Below, piece after piece: positions 49,720 to 62,614 of a stretch of 64,000 nt of DNA. This stretch comes from Torreya grandis (lineage: Eukaryota; Streptophyta; Pinopsida; Cupressales; Taxaceae). Within the stretch, counting starts at the first letter, position 1; every line of letters begins with the position of its first letter. Location: assembly GCA_037957365.1 (NCBI GenBank), contig JARHVA010004253.1, positions 177,501 through 241,500 of the forward strand. Reading direction: 5' to 3'. Made by a program: the position numbers and the translations under genes. The notes under the pieces are model-generated. The model did not search any database. It was given only the letters and a program-made list of their open reading frames with translations, and was not told the origin of the DNA.

Positions 49720-52700
49720 TATTATAACTCAAATTTGCACAATTAAGAGGATGTTTCAATCCCTCTCAACTTGAGATATGCAATAGGATTAGTCTTACAT
49801 TTTGGGTGACCTCTAAGTAGACTAAACCTCTAGATTATAGGGATATCTCTCATTGATGTATTAGTTAGGATCATTACACTACACTTGAAAATGAAAAGAG
49901 ATAAGAATAAAATGGAAAAAAGGTAACTAAGGGAGGTGATACACTAAATTAACACCCTCTACTTGATTATCATGCACTAATAATAATGGATTAGGCTTGA
50001 ATCTAATTACACTTCTCAAGAAAATGACCTTCAAGCACAAGTGTTTCAACATAGAGGTTATAGACAATGTATTGAATGAAATGGTTGGTAAAGAGGTCTA
50101 AGCAAGGCACTAATGACTTAAAATCCACTTTTACACCATGAAAAGCTACATCAAACTCACCATGTGAGCTGTAAGAAGATAATCCATTTACAAATAGGTA
50201 GGAGAGGATAAATGAGAGAGTACAATCACCACTACTAACATTCATCAATAATCACACAAGTAAACTAGTTAAAAGCATGTGAAGAGGTAATATTAATATT
50301 TATTCCTCATTTAAAGGCATATTAAAAGTGTTTAGCTAAGTAGGGATTGGCTATACTCAACTAAAGTATCCTTAAAAATCTAAACAAGGCTACATATATA
50401 GAGAAAGAGAGAAGGAGAAAGAAGAGGTGTAAAAGAGAGTAATTAACAAGTGTCAAAAATTCATGAAAAGAGTTATAATCAAGAAATATGTTATATAAAA
50501 ATGTCACAATGTCTTCAATTACATTTTTTACCTTCTTGATGATGTTTTATCTTGATAATGGTGTAGGAGTTTCTCTCTTTTCTTGACACATCTTATTTCT
50601 TCTTCAAGCTACCCTCCTCTTAACTTGGAAAGTGACAAGTGGCATAATTGATCATCAAGTTTAGTTTGAATTTACTTATAAACTTGTTCTTATTACCTTT
50701 AATTATTTTTATAAATTTCTTATACTGACATTTTAGTGGTGATTATCTCTTCTTAGGTGTCTTGAAACCCATTAGTCTCACTATACCCCTCTTTGCTCAA
50801 AAGCATCAAATATTGATTTTATATTAAGGAATGAAACCTCTCTCATTTAAATGCCTCTATTAGTATTAACAAACTTTTCAAATATTATTTAATTCCTTAA
50901 ACACTCTCAAAGAATTCATTTTACACCTAAATCCCATACCTCTCTTTAATTCCTTGTAGCCCTCAAAACATATAAATCTCCTTGTGCAGAACATTATACA
51001 AATGTTATTGAAAAAAGCATTGTTTTAAGTACCCATTAATCTCTTCCTTCTCTTTACAAAATTTCATTACTAAACACTAAGTTTAGGTACACTTACTCCA
51101 CTTGTTTCTCTCTCTAATTAGCCCTAAATTAGGTCTCTAGGCCTAAAAACCAAGCTTTGACTCCAATAAATGTCCACATGTTTGAAACTATGAATAAATT
51201 TTTGATTAATTTTAGGGACCTCTTAATCAATATTGATGATAAATTTTAGGATTTGAAACCTTGTATGGATGGGTAAACTAAGAAATATTCAAAACCCGAG
51301 CCTAGGTGCATGTTCAAGCTTGAGAGGTAATTGGAGTAGTTTCTCAAGATGTTAATAGGTTAAAATTCTTGATAATGGTTTGTGAAGGCATATACTATCA
51401 TATTAAAACTCAACATACTAAAGAAAATCTCTCCAAGATTACTCCATAGGTCTACATATAGGCTTCTTAGATAACAAAATAATGCATTTCTCCCTTTTAT
51501 CCTAGATTTTTGACTTGATTGGCTCATATATCACCTTAAGAGACATGTAAAAGTGTATATAAGCTATATTACCTTTTCACTAGCCTAAAAAATTTCTTTT
51601 CCTACTTTGGAAGCTACCAGCACCCTACACACTCATAATTATGCCTACAATCATTCTTTCTAGGTTAATTTTGTCTTAACAAGTGATAAAAGTGTGATTA
51701 TTTACATATATATGAGGACTATAAATGTCACTAAAGTCATTTAAATATCATTGATTCTCATTATAATTCATTTTAGTTCCTATTTCTCCCATCAGGTCAT
51801 TACTAGTCTTTTTGGTAGCTTGAGACATGTTTATCATGTTAACAATGATTCATAAAGCCTATGGATTTAATATATAAAATAATACCAAAAATTAAAAGTA
51901 TACAAAGGCACCTAACATTCACTATGATATTAGGCTCCCATTCAACTCCTTAGTATAATTCCAAATAGAAGAAAGTGTCTATCAGGTTAGATAGACTATG
52001 TTTAGTGAGCTTGAGAGGGAGTTTTGGTTTGAATATGTTTATTGGTATTTGGTTCAAGTTAAAAATGTTATTTTTAGGTATATAAAACCTCTCTCCCTAT
52101 ATGTATATGCTTCTCCAATGCATTTTTATCCTTAATAGTATTGAATCCTAGTTTAAACCATGCTTAGGGTTTATAGGCCAATTGATAAATTTGACCCTTG
52201 AAGCCTATTTGAGTCATCTCTTCCTAATTTATTTGAGTCTAAATATTTTAAGAGTCTTTATCTATTCTATATAAACATATCAATCCTCTTTAATATTCAT
52301 AACCAACTCACCAATTGTACAAATCATCCAACTTTCAAGAATATGCTTGAACAATCCTAATTAAGCTTGTAGGTCTTCATGGAGGCTTAATAACTTGTTA
52401 AGTCTGAGTATGGATTGAAATGAGGGGGGTTGTTTCTCTTTATAATTATAGCAATTCACTATTTAAATCCTCCTTATGACACCTAAGGCCCTATGCAACC
52501 TCCAAATCTCATTATCAAAACTAAAACTAGACCCTTTCTTCATGATTTATAGGTAGCCTAAGTCTTTAATTAGGCATGTAGATTTCCATATTAGAGGATT
52601 TGTTTTCACCTATTACAAGGTTATAATATTCATTAAATTATATACCTAGGTAATATTAGCCTCTAAATATCTCCTATCTTCATATTCACCTCAGGAATTA

Positions 52701-55014
52701 CAAACTTCATCAAATTTTATACAAATACCTCTATGATGTTCACTAAGTCTCTTGACTATATTCTTGATTGTCTTTTATTTTCAATGGTTTTATCCTTATA
52801 TCACCTATGCATTCACTTTTTAATTATAATAGAAGAGATTTCATGATCTGTCTTCACTATTTAAACTCCATTCTCACTTAATAAACCACACTATTTCCTA
52901 ACTCTTAGAGGCAGACTTAGAACTTTCATTAGGTCTACAAGGGTCTAGGTTTTGTTAGAGCTCAAAACATATCTTAAAATCATCATTTCTCTTCCATATG
53001 ACCTACACATATCTCCATAGTGTCTGATCATGATTTACACCTTTCATTTACCACTTTAACCTCATGTTCCAATCAAGATTCATTTCATTTCATGTGAAAA
53101 GGAGACCTACAAGTCTATAGATCTATCAATTTGCATTTTAATTGCATGAACCCTTTATATATATATATATAGCATATTGATCATCCTAATCTTGAGAATA
53201 ATTATCCACTATCTCACAATATATTTCATAAGGTTATGAACCTCATACATCCCTGATAATGTACATTCAAACCTTTTCAATTCACTGTATGTTTCTTAGA
53301 GGGGATAATATTAGAGTAACCAATCATGTTGGAGGGTTCTTAAGAGTATGATATATCATTACCTTTCACATGAAAACACTACCCACCGATTCACATTCTC
53401 ATTAGACACTAACTCTCATCTAATAATGGCCATCAACCTATAGGTCCACATTTAGACCTTATACTATTAGGTTCTATTCAATGAGCCCTTATAAGACTAT
53501 TTCAGTATTTTTATTGGGACAATTAGATTGAAACTACTAATTATTATTTCATTGTTCTTTATAACCTCTAAACTTTCCATTTCATCACTGCAAACTAGTC
53601 TCTTTCCTCCTCTAAGACTGCAATAGACCTATGTATGCACATTGGGATCTCTTAGGTGTTGGGACTCAAGGTTTGATTCTCTTGAACTTGTGAATATTTA
53701 TTATTTAGCCTATTGGTTCCATTATAAGCTTTAAAACAATATATCTAGGATCATAATTTTTTCACATACCCTTGAGATCATGTAAATTGGATTCTACCCA
53801 ACTCACTTGGTTTTCATTTCAATGCACACAACCACTAGCACATTATTTGAGGTAGCTTTAATGTTTAGTTGACTAGGATAGATTCATTAGGGATTTAAAT
53901 AGAATGTTTATTCTATTATTCAAACCATATACTCATAATAATACTCTTACATACCCAAAAACACTACCTACAAATTCATTGAGTCATATACCTAGCATAA
54001 ATGAAGGTTTTTCTCACTTATCCACTGCCACACGTGCCAAAAAAATGGAAGATGACATGAGGGGATTTTATAAGGCCTAAAAATACTTTAAAAACCTTCA
54101 TTCAACACCAATGGGTTCACATTTTAACTAAAAATTCTGAAAATTGAGCCTACAGGGTTTAGATAGGGTTTAAAAGCACCATATGGTCTTAGCAATTATT
54201 ATTAAAGAATAGGCCACCAATATGATAACTATGGACATATATTTGAATTAAATTAGTACCCACTCTTTTACCCAAGATTTTAGGTCACCACTCTTTCTTA
54301 TTTTTACATAATTATCATTTAAAACTAGCCGTCACAAGCTTGCCAAGGAAGTGATGAAAGAAAAGGGAGCATTTTTTGTTTTTTTGAGACCTATATCTCA
54401 TAAAAATATCTAATTTGAGTCTAAGGGATATGGAGGGAGGCATATAAGTTTTTGTAAAGGAACTTCATTATAAAAAATTTCAACCACATATTAGAAAACC
54501 TCTCTTTTGGCATGGAAATTATTATATTTTGGTTAAAGACCCTTATAAATATTAAATAGGTATTCATGGGGTCCTTCACACCTATAAAGACCTAGTAAAA
54601 CATGTACATACATCCTTTTGATAACTACCTACCATTTCTTGCAAGATTTTACTCTTGAACCCTACAAAGAGCATAAAGCAACACTTGAATGGGTTGTAAC
54701 ATTATGAAAGAGGTTATAATATCTTTTGAATAACTTGTATGAACCATAAAGAACATTGAGTGACTTAACACATATTAAATACCACAACAAAGACCTTTAA
54801 ACCTATGGCAGTCTTTGAACCCACTTGACTAAGAGAAGCATGACTATATAAGCATAATTTTTGAAAGAACCATTACCTTAAACTTGTCTAACTTACCTTA
54901 ATATATGTTAAACATGACCTACAAGGAGATTTTGAAAGTGATTAACCAAGGTAGGGTCTTGATAGGATAATTTTTTTTTGAACCTCTCTAATGGTAGCCA
55001 AAAATTGGCTAACA
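49720..55014 (-). repeat. E4 right LTR (5' LTR)
   Basis: Partner of 41,436-46,818. By eye the copies differ at well over a tenth of sites plus small indels, so E4 is old. Confidence 0.9.
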
Positions 55015-56390
55015 AGTATTATTACTAATGATGAAAATAAATGTGAGCTTAGAAGAACCATGATAAACAAAGCTCCATAATTCATTTATAAAAATAACCC
55101 AACTATAATGTATTAATAAGTTTTCAAGAATAAACTGATTGGGTAATTCAAGATATAGAAATACCCAAGCTAAATCATTTAGGATTTGAAGGATATTCAC
55201 CCAAAAATAGAAAAATAAATCTATGATTATGACTATAGATTCTGATATGTGATAAATTGAGTAAGTTTCTAGTTTGAAGATATGGAAAAAATATGTGACT
55301 TATAGAAGGTCATCAATCTAGGATCTAGTCTATTATTGCAGAAACATAGTTCCCTAATAAGTTTTATGCTTAATTAACTATGATTCAAGATTAAAAGATA
55401 AAATATCATGAGGAAAGTCTATAACCCACTACAAATAAAAATGATAAGATAAATATTGTTTCATGATAGATGGATTAATTTCATGAGAACAATAGACCAA
55501 ACTATCTATATGGTTTATATAGTGTGGTAAGGAAGGAAACCAAATAAATGATTGTCTAAAAATTAAGATTATAGAGTTTTGTGAGATATTTTGCATAGAC
55601 TATTAAATGTCTTTTGCTTCAACAATACATATAACAACCACATAGTATGTATTGTACTTTTTCAAGTCTCATAAACATGATGAGAATAATAGTAGAGCAC
55701 TTCAAGAGATAACAAAGAACATCACCATATATGTCTTCATAGTGGTTTCAAACAATATTTCAATTGAAAAACTTATATTTCTAAGTTTAGATGTATATAT
55801 GACCTTAACTACATAAGATACTCATAGATAGATGCCTCAATATTCATATTACCTAGTGACATAGTCTCCTTAATATCAACCACAAGGTCTCATAGGATGG
55901 ACATAATAGTTACTCTAGTATTAGGCTAGACAAACACCTCCATCCCCATGATACCTATAACCTTAGAATTCTATCTCTACCATAGCATACAAGATGGGCT
56001 CCACCTTCCCCTTAGAGACAATATGGGGGATATGACCACTAACAAAAATAGGGTTTGGTTTCTCCACAAAGATAGGGAGGATATCGAGGAGGATGTAAAG
56101 GAGGGTATCAAGAAGTAAACCAAAACCATAAATAATAAAATAGACATGGAAAAAACCTCTTATTTCCTATATGTGTAGTTAGTACAACCACATCAAATGA
56201 AATTATCCTAAAATTAACATAGATAGACCTATTATGTTTATTGTAGAGTATTTGGGTAGTACCATGCAAAGGATTATCTAATCCTAGAGAATTAGAGAAA
56301 GTAGAAACTAGTGTGCAATGTGAATATGGTAAATGGTAACCCAAATACCTTGTGTATCTACAATATATCACTCAAAAATAGTATAGGGAG
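55015..56390 (+). pseudogene. E0 gag-like coding region, part 3
   Basis: Removing E4 and one TSD lets the frame run on: TNDENKCELRRTMINKAP, FIYKNNPTIMY, DLKDIHPKIEK, QKHSSLISFMLN, FHDRWINFMRTIDQTIYMVY. A frameshift near 55,670 leads to HDENNSRALQEITKNITIYV and SNNISIEKLIFLSLDVYM, then a Gln/Pro-rich stretch if TAG/TAA are read as Gln (QTPPSP). A Q/P-rich tail fits a gag linker. Minus-strand frames here are shadows. Confidence 0.5.
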
Positions 56391-57470
56391 TAAGGATTTC
56401 CTCCTTTGAATATTCCATAAGATCCTCTAATCAGAAAGGTTTGGTAGAACAAGTATTTAGAGCCTATCAAAGAAAAGGTTTAGATGTCTAAAGCCATGCA
56501 ATCACCATAAAATATTTGAAATCATAATGATTCTGAATGAGATGTTGTAGTTATAGATACAAAAATGTATGAGAATATTGTGCACATACTAAAATAAGAT
56601 GAAGTTGTTACAACTTTGATAGATTTGCTTAAACTGATGATCACTCTACATAATGAGGACATACCACATAATATTTATAATTTTTTGGACTATGTAAAAC
56701 AAGGTCTGGAGAGAATGAACATGGTAGTATGGTATGTGAATCCATGAGATTTTTATTCTCAAATTGATATTGAACTTATGGGATATGAAGTTCTAAATGT
56801 TGTTTTAAACTTTGGGAGCACAATTAACATGATTCTTTGGTCCATATGGGAGGCCAATGGATGACATACTCTTAGTTACATCCTAGTTACACTAAGTCTC
56901 ACAAATTATGGAAAGGTATAACCCACTGAGAGGTTGGAGGATATATAAATAAAAGCTTTTGATCTAAGCCTGCAAGTTTACTTTTAAGTCATTTTTATAA
57001 ATATTGATGAAACATATTACCCTACACTAATGTGGAAAAAGTGGGCTTATGATAGTCAAATTACCATCAATATAATAACAAATCAATTAGAGGCTCATTA
57101 AGGGGACATGATAATAATCATACCCTTGAATAGGATTGAAATCAAATCGTATACTATTCATAAGGAACAAACATCACCATATGCCTATGGATAAGAAAGC
57201 TAGTTTAATGTAGGTATAAAACCAAAATAAAAAACCTTTATGCACAAGTGGGTTTATCAAGTTCACACAATAGAATTAATTAGTTATATAGTCATAAAAT
57301 ATATAGTAGTTCTCATACTGACCTATTAAAACCATGGATCAAGCTCCATAGTTCTACATGGAGGAATGTAAGTATCCATCTATTTGATCCCCCATGAGAT
57401 CAAAAGTGGACTTATTGTACTATGTGACTCTAATAGATATGGAATACATCAAATCCACATATGAGTGTAA
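56391..57470 (+). pseudogene. E0 protease-like region and downstream
   Basis: Plus frame reads DEVVTTLIDLLKLMITLHNE, LDYVKQGLERMNMVVWYVNP, then a retropepsin-like block: VLNVVLNFGSTINMILWSIW (NFGS at the DSGS position), YILVTLSLTNYGKV, VIFINIDETYYPTLMWKKWA (compare SYxxLLGRPW in plant retrotransposon proteases), followed by ITINIITN. Catalytic Asp is lost. The downstream part to 57,470 stays largely open (ELISYIVIKYIVVLIL; SGLIVLCDSNRYGIHQIHM). The call rests on spacing and pattern, not on an intact motif. Confidence 0.5.
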
Positions 57471-57540
57471 TCTACCTTAGGAATATGGACTAAATTTAAC
57501 CCACTTATGAGGGTAATCTACCTTGGGAATCTACATCTCC
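57445..57540. repeat. Two-copy ~50 bp tandem repeat
   Basis: CACATATGAGTGTAATCTACCTTAGGAATATGG is echoed by CACTTATGAGGGTAATCTACCTTGGGAATCTAC. Confidence 0.7.
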
Positions 57541-57889
57541 ATTTGGTGGGAATTGTTATGCACATTTGTTGAACTAGGCATAAAGAGACCATGGGGTAAG
57601 ATAAATGAGAATGGATTTTTCTATTGATAAATAATTATCACAATACTTTATAATAAAATAGTTAGTGCAATTAATTTATATATTAGATAACCATGTTCTT
57701 AATGTAGATATTTGGGTCAGTGTGTTGAACTATACATTCAAAAGTGTTTATGTGACATGGTGGGTAGTTCACCATTCTAAGAAATTACACTAGTAAAAAT
57801 CCTAAGAACTAATATGATTTTAGTTCCAAGTAGCATTTATGGTATATATGATTAGTAACCATTATTAAAATAACACTAGTGATCTAAAT

Positions 57890-58524
57890 TTTATATTTAT
57901 AAGTGTGTCAATATTTAGTTTTCATAGGGTGTGGAACGAAGATATTGGGTTCATGTGTTTCAACATACTCTAACACCTTTGTAATGAGCATGATATATAC
58001 ACCAAGAATGCATGCATGAGACCAAGAATTAGCCACAAGTTCAACACAATTTTCTATAAATATTTGTAAATGAGGAATATAATCCCATAGTATATAAATA
58101 TTTATAAAAATTGAAGATATTTTTATGTCATGGGTGGGAGGAAGACATAATAACTACACAATATCAAACATCGTTGGAAAAATAATCTAGGGATTTGAGT
58201 ATAGTTATCAAGAATTACAAGAACAATAAGTAGAAGGAAGAAATTTTATTAAATTATTATAGTAGGATTATATATAATGCATATCATCCATAACCCAATG
58301 ATGATGAGGAATATTTAGACTTAAAAAGTTTCTTTGTGCCTAAATGATAGACATAAGATCCTAAAGCCAATATCATAGAACAAATAGCAGATATGTAGCT
58401 AAAAAATTTTAATATTCAAGATTAGGAAGGGGAAAGGACACTAAGAGAATCTATTTTGAAAGGAACAAAGAAGATATACAATAATAAGTATGTAAAGTAA
58501 TGGAAAATATCAGCATATAATCTG
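57890..58524 (+). pseudogene. Coding remnant up to LTR-like arm, possibly E0
   Basis: Plus frame near 58,215-58,520 reads EEILLNYYSRIIYNAYHP, NDDEEYLDLKSFFVPK, DPKANIIEQIADM, GERTLRESILKGTKKIYNNK and stops being open exactly where TGTAAACAC begins at 58,525. It may be a later piece of the E0 polyprotein. Its family is unknown. Confidence 0.4.
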
Positions 58525-59260
58525 TGTAAACACTCAATTTTTGTGACTTTCGTACCTAAACTGGGATTCAACTAAATTTTTATAAAATGAAACAAATTAA
58601 GCCTATAAATCACTTTAATTTCCTGAATTTATCTATGTAAGGGAATTAATTTCCTAAAAACATGATAAGGCTAGTTTATATGGCATATTACCCTATATGC
58701 ACCACTAATCTAGTTTGGTTTTAATCCTAGTCAAATTATGACATAGTAATTTGACACTTTTGGCCCATTGAGCTATTAAGTCATAACATTTAAAATAATT
58801 GTAAAAAGACAAAAATAACTAAGTAAGATTAATTACATTGCAAATCTTAATTAACTTTCCTAAATAAATTTCAAATCAAATTAGTGAATTACATTTATCA
58901 AAAAAGGGTTTTTTAACCAAATATGAAGTCAAAGGTCAAAAGAGATAATAAAGTGATTTATTATTTCCTAAATATTCCAAAATTATAATTCACAACCTCA
59001 TAAATATATAAATTTGTCATGCCTCACAAATATCTAAAATTGATATGTCAAGATTTCATGAGTGATTTAACCCAACCTAGGGTTAAACTGAATCAACCTA
59101 GGTTAATTTAGACTCAACCCAAGTTATAATTTAACCTAACCTCCCCAGGGTTAGAGTTAGTTTTTTGAGATATAAAGACAAGTGTCCAAGCCATATGCCA
59201 ACAAGGTTTTGTGTGTAAGGTTATTATATTGGAATACCTTCAAGAAGCCATTAAGAGTAG
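58525..59260 (+). repeat. LTR-like arm A, rightward
   Basis: Begins TGTAAACACTCAATTTTTGT. It carries GTAATTTGACAC...GGCCCATT...CTATTAAG about 217 bases in, CCTAGGTTAATTTAG farther on, and a TATA-like GATATAAAGA near 59,171. Arm B shows the same landmarks in the same order on the other strand. The right edge is not resolved. Confidence 0.4.
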
Positions 59261-59730
59261 TGTTATAATGCCCATTTTATGCCAATATTCACACTAATCC
59301 ATAAGTGACCATTAGAGAGATGCTACCACCATGGAAAATCATTGCTAGAAGACTCTAATCTTCATAGACTGAGCATGAACATCCTTATACCAATAAGTAA
59401 GAATCAAATTCGATAAACGAGGTAAATTACTTGTATTATTTTAATCTCTATTTTTTTCTCTTGTTGATTCCCTAGTTATTAGGAAAGAGTGTTTAGTATT
59501 AGTGTATTGTTATGATTTATTTTTGTCATTTGGACTAACAAGGGACTAATCTATGTTTTGTTTATTCTTAGAACACTTTAGATACATAAATGCACACTCG
59601 ATAGGACCTTGTATCCTATATGGCCAAGGAGAATGATATGTTAACCTTTGTTTTTCTAACAAATGCATATAATTCTTCAAGTTTAGAGTTTTAATCTTGA
59701 AAGTAATGTCATTAATTTTTTTAAGTAATC

Positions 59731-60090
59731 AGTAGCTTCACCCTATGTAATGTTGGATTTTATAGTTTGGTGTTTGTTTACAGTCTTTATGTGTGAAAAA
59801 ATGGTAGCTTCAAACCTATGGCTTTGACTTGCTCAATGATAGCTTTGAATTGCTACATGGTAGCTTCACTCTATAAATTTGGTAGCTTAAACCTTGCTAA
59901 GTTGTGGCTTTTCCAAGTAAAATTACATTGTGTTCACTTATTTGTCTATTATTTTTGGAAGCTTTACCACATATAATAATTAGTTTTGCCCTGCTTAATG
60001 GAGTCTTCATCAAATTTACTTTCTATGTCCATGTTATCAAGAAAATAACATCTTTGACCTACTAAATGGTGGATTCACTCTATGTTTTTC
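59731..60090. repeat. Degenerate 'GGTAGCTTCA' repeat region
   Basis: GTAGCTTCACCCTATG, GGTAGCTTCAAACCTATGG, GATAGCTTTGAATTGCT, GGTAGCTTCACTCTATA, GGTAGCTTAAACCTTGCT, GGAAGCTTTACCACAT and GGTGGATTCACTCTATG recur with irregular spacing, an old minisatellite-like array. Confidence 0.5.
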
Positions 60091-61340
60091 AAAAACCTGA
60101 GAGCCCAAAATGGATCATTATTTACTCATTTATTTTTTATCTTAGATACAAAACCCCTACCATTTTTGTAAGAACAAAGGTCGAGAGATAGAGGTTTAGT
60201 CATTTATAAAATATCATATACACTTTTGTTTGGTGCTTAAAATCCACTTAATCACACTTGTATTTTATTTTTCAAATATTTTACAAGTGCAAACAAGGCC
60301 AAGGGGCCAAAAAATTTAATAATTTTTTGATTTGGTGCTATTAAAAGGAACATACATTTTAGTTAGAGCTCTTAAGATCTTTTTCACTTTATGTTTAGTT
60401 TCTTTTATTAGCTAGATTTCAAAGTTCATAGTTAGATTTATTTGTTTATGGAAAATTAGAAACTATTACATGTATGCTCTCCCCTCGTCCCCTTTAGGGA
60501 ACTCAGGTGACCAAAAGCACTTAGTTTATTGACTTGTTTATTTGGTCTTATTGGAAATAATATCATGTATGATCTAACCAAGTTCTAAGTGACTTGGATG
60601 ACCTAGAAATGACCTTTAAAGTCTTTCCATTTTATTTTATTGTATTTGGCTTGTGGGCAGGAGCTCATTTCTTCCTCACAAGTTCTCTAGTGTGTTAACA
60701 TGGGTTTTCATCTCCTATAATCATACCAAACCCAATCCATGGTGGGGTATATAAATTAAGCACATGATACTAAGATTACCAAGGGGCTGAGAGGTTAGCC
60801 TCTTTGATCTTAATGAAAACTCGAGTCAGGTCTTGCTAAACATCATACTCTACTAAGTAGTACATGGTTGGAGTCATTATGTAAAGTAATAATTCCTTAC
60901 ATAGTAAATTAGTCAGTATGAACCCAATTGACATGACTACACCCTTGTGTTAACCACACTTGGTACCATTTAGTGCATGTAAAATTTATATATTTTTATT
61001 CAACCCCACTTGATATAGAATTTATTACCAAATACCAAGCACTCCTCACTCTAAGTTCATGTCATGTACCAATTCCTTAGAGATGTAGGGGGTGTAAAAA
61101 TTATACCTACATATATACTTTAATTTTTGGATTAACACTTAATTCTTCACAATCATTGGTATATCAGTGGAAACTTTAGTGAAACTACACATAATCATCT
61201 TAGTTTTAGGGATAGGAAGAACCATTTGGGCCATTTTTTTTAATTTAATTTACATGTGTGTTTTTAGAATAAAACTATTTATTTGTATTGTCGTGACAAA
61301 ATAAGTCCAAAACATCACATTACTTTCACACTCTTTTAGC
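60091..61340. other. AT-rich DNA, nothing recognised
   Basis: No reading frame with a motif. A TATA-like GGTATATAAATT lies near 60,746 without further support. Confidence 0.45.
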
Positions 61341-61598
61341 CTAAGAGGTGTTACTCTACCCATTTTATGACACATTTTTTGCCTTTGAGTTTTACTCCAA
61401 AACCATTTGTGTGCCACTTGTTTAAACATAGCATTTTTATGCTACCCATTTTATCTCAAGCATTTTCCTTGGATTTTTTAGTCCAAAGCCATCATCATAC
61501 CATTCTTTTAAAGGATCATTGTTATGCTACCTAAATCATTTCAAAACACTTGTCACATTTGAAACCAATTTCCAGACCATTTTTATACCTTCTTTTTG
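61341..61598. repeat. Three-copy 86 bp tandem repeat
   Basis: Units at 61,341-61,426, 61,427-61,512 and 61,513-61,598. Each has GTTA(C/T)(T/G)CTACC near its start, a TTTTxxGTCCAAAxCCAT-like middle and (in the first two) CTTxTTTAAA at the end. Confidence 0.75.
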
Positions 61599-61899
61599 TG
61601 ATCATAGGAATATAAGAAGTGAGGTTAGTTGAAGTAAATGAAAATGTGAATAAACACACTAACACTTACACTCCTACCCTAGATCTTAGGGGGGAGCTTA
61701 GTAAAAAAAACAAAGTGAAAGCACAATTCAAACATAAAAGACATAAATCCTTTACCTTCATTAGGATCTCCAAATACTATGTTAAGTGGCTTGCTCAGCT
61801 TGTGATTCAATAAGTCATAATAAAATGAAGCTTTTTAGCTCCTTCTCTCCTTGGCACCATAGCTTTGATGTTGGCTTGTATTTTCTTTGGCTTAGTAAT

Positions 61900-62614
61900 T
61901 TGGAATTATAACATTATTTCAAACCTTGTCTCTCTCCAAAGTTTCATTTTAACTTTGGCTTATGAGAGATTTGAAATGAAGAGGCATGGAATTATATTTA
62001 TAGGTTAAGGAATTAACTCTGAGCAAAGGTGAGTTAGGGTTGAGTTAATATTTGGAAAGGGTTCAAATTAAACCTAGGTGAGTCAAATCTTACCCTAGTA
62101 GAGTTAATAGTTTTCAAGTAATTATGATTTTTTATTACTAGGCATAAATCTTAAAATTAGATATTTTAAGATATTTTCAAAGAGCTTGACAACTCATAGA
62201 GGTAATGATGAAACACTAGGATATTTTCAATTTCCTTTTTTAGATATTCATTAATTTTAAATGGATAATTTAACAAGGCATTTAATTTTGTTTACTTTTT
62301 TAATTGATTTTGATTAGAATTTTAATTCTTTAAATATTTGATTTAATTGTACAAGGGCCCCACTTAATAAATCCATAGGCCAAATTACTAGTTTTGATGT
62401 CACAAGGTGATTAGGGATGAATCCATGGGAGGTTATTATTGCATACAATATAATAACCCAATTAGGTATGTTTAAACATGATTTTGAGCATTGATTAATG
62501 ATGCATAAGAAAATATGGCATGTTTAGTGATTCCTATGATTGATTTTTAGTGGTTGGTAGGAATCAGTCCAAAGTCTATTTGAAGTCCAATTATGGCCAT
62601 TTTTAGGTGTCCAT
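61900..62614 (-). repeat. LTR-like arm B, leftward
   Basis: On the minus strand it begins TATGGACACCTAAAAATGGC and shows GTAATTTGGCC...TTATTAAG about 210 bases in, CACCTAGGTTTAATTTGAAC later, and TATAAATATAAT (plus 61,990-62,005). These landmarks match arm A in order and spacing. Confidence 0.4.

Larger units (their letters stand above)
41436..55014 (-). mobile_element. E4: LARD-like element with 5.3 kb LTRs
   Basis: Direct repeats 41,436-46,818 (5,383 bp) and 49,720-55,014 (5,295 bp) flank a 2,901 bp interior. They begin TATTATA on the plus strand and end GGCTAACA, TSD ggtat (41,431-41,435) / agtat (55,015-55,019). On the minus strand the LTR begins TGTTAGCC. The minus-strand sequence following the right LTR, ACACCTAGTGGGACTT, matches the E3 PBS (ACACCTGGTGGGACT), fixing orientation and linking E4 to the E3 lineage. 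No pol is present. Confidence 0.88.

Noticed and set aside
55890..56371. Minus-strand frame suggestive of a LINE-type gag (DUF4283-like)
   Set aside because: Similarity is vague, and the plus-strand frame continues E0 coding on both sides, explaining the open reverse frame.
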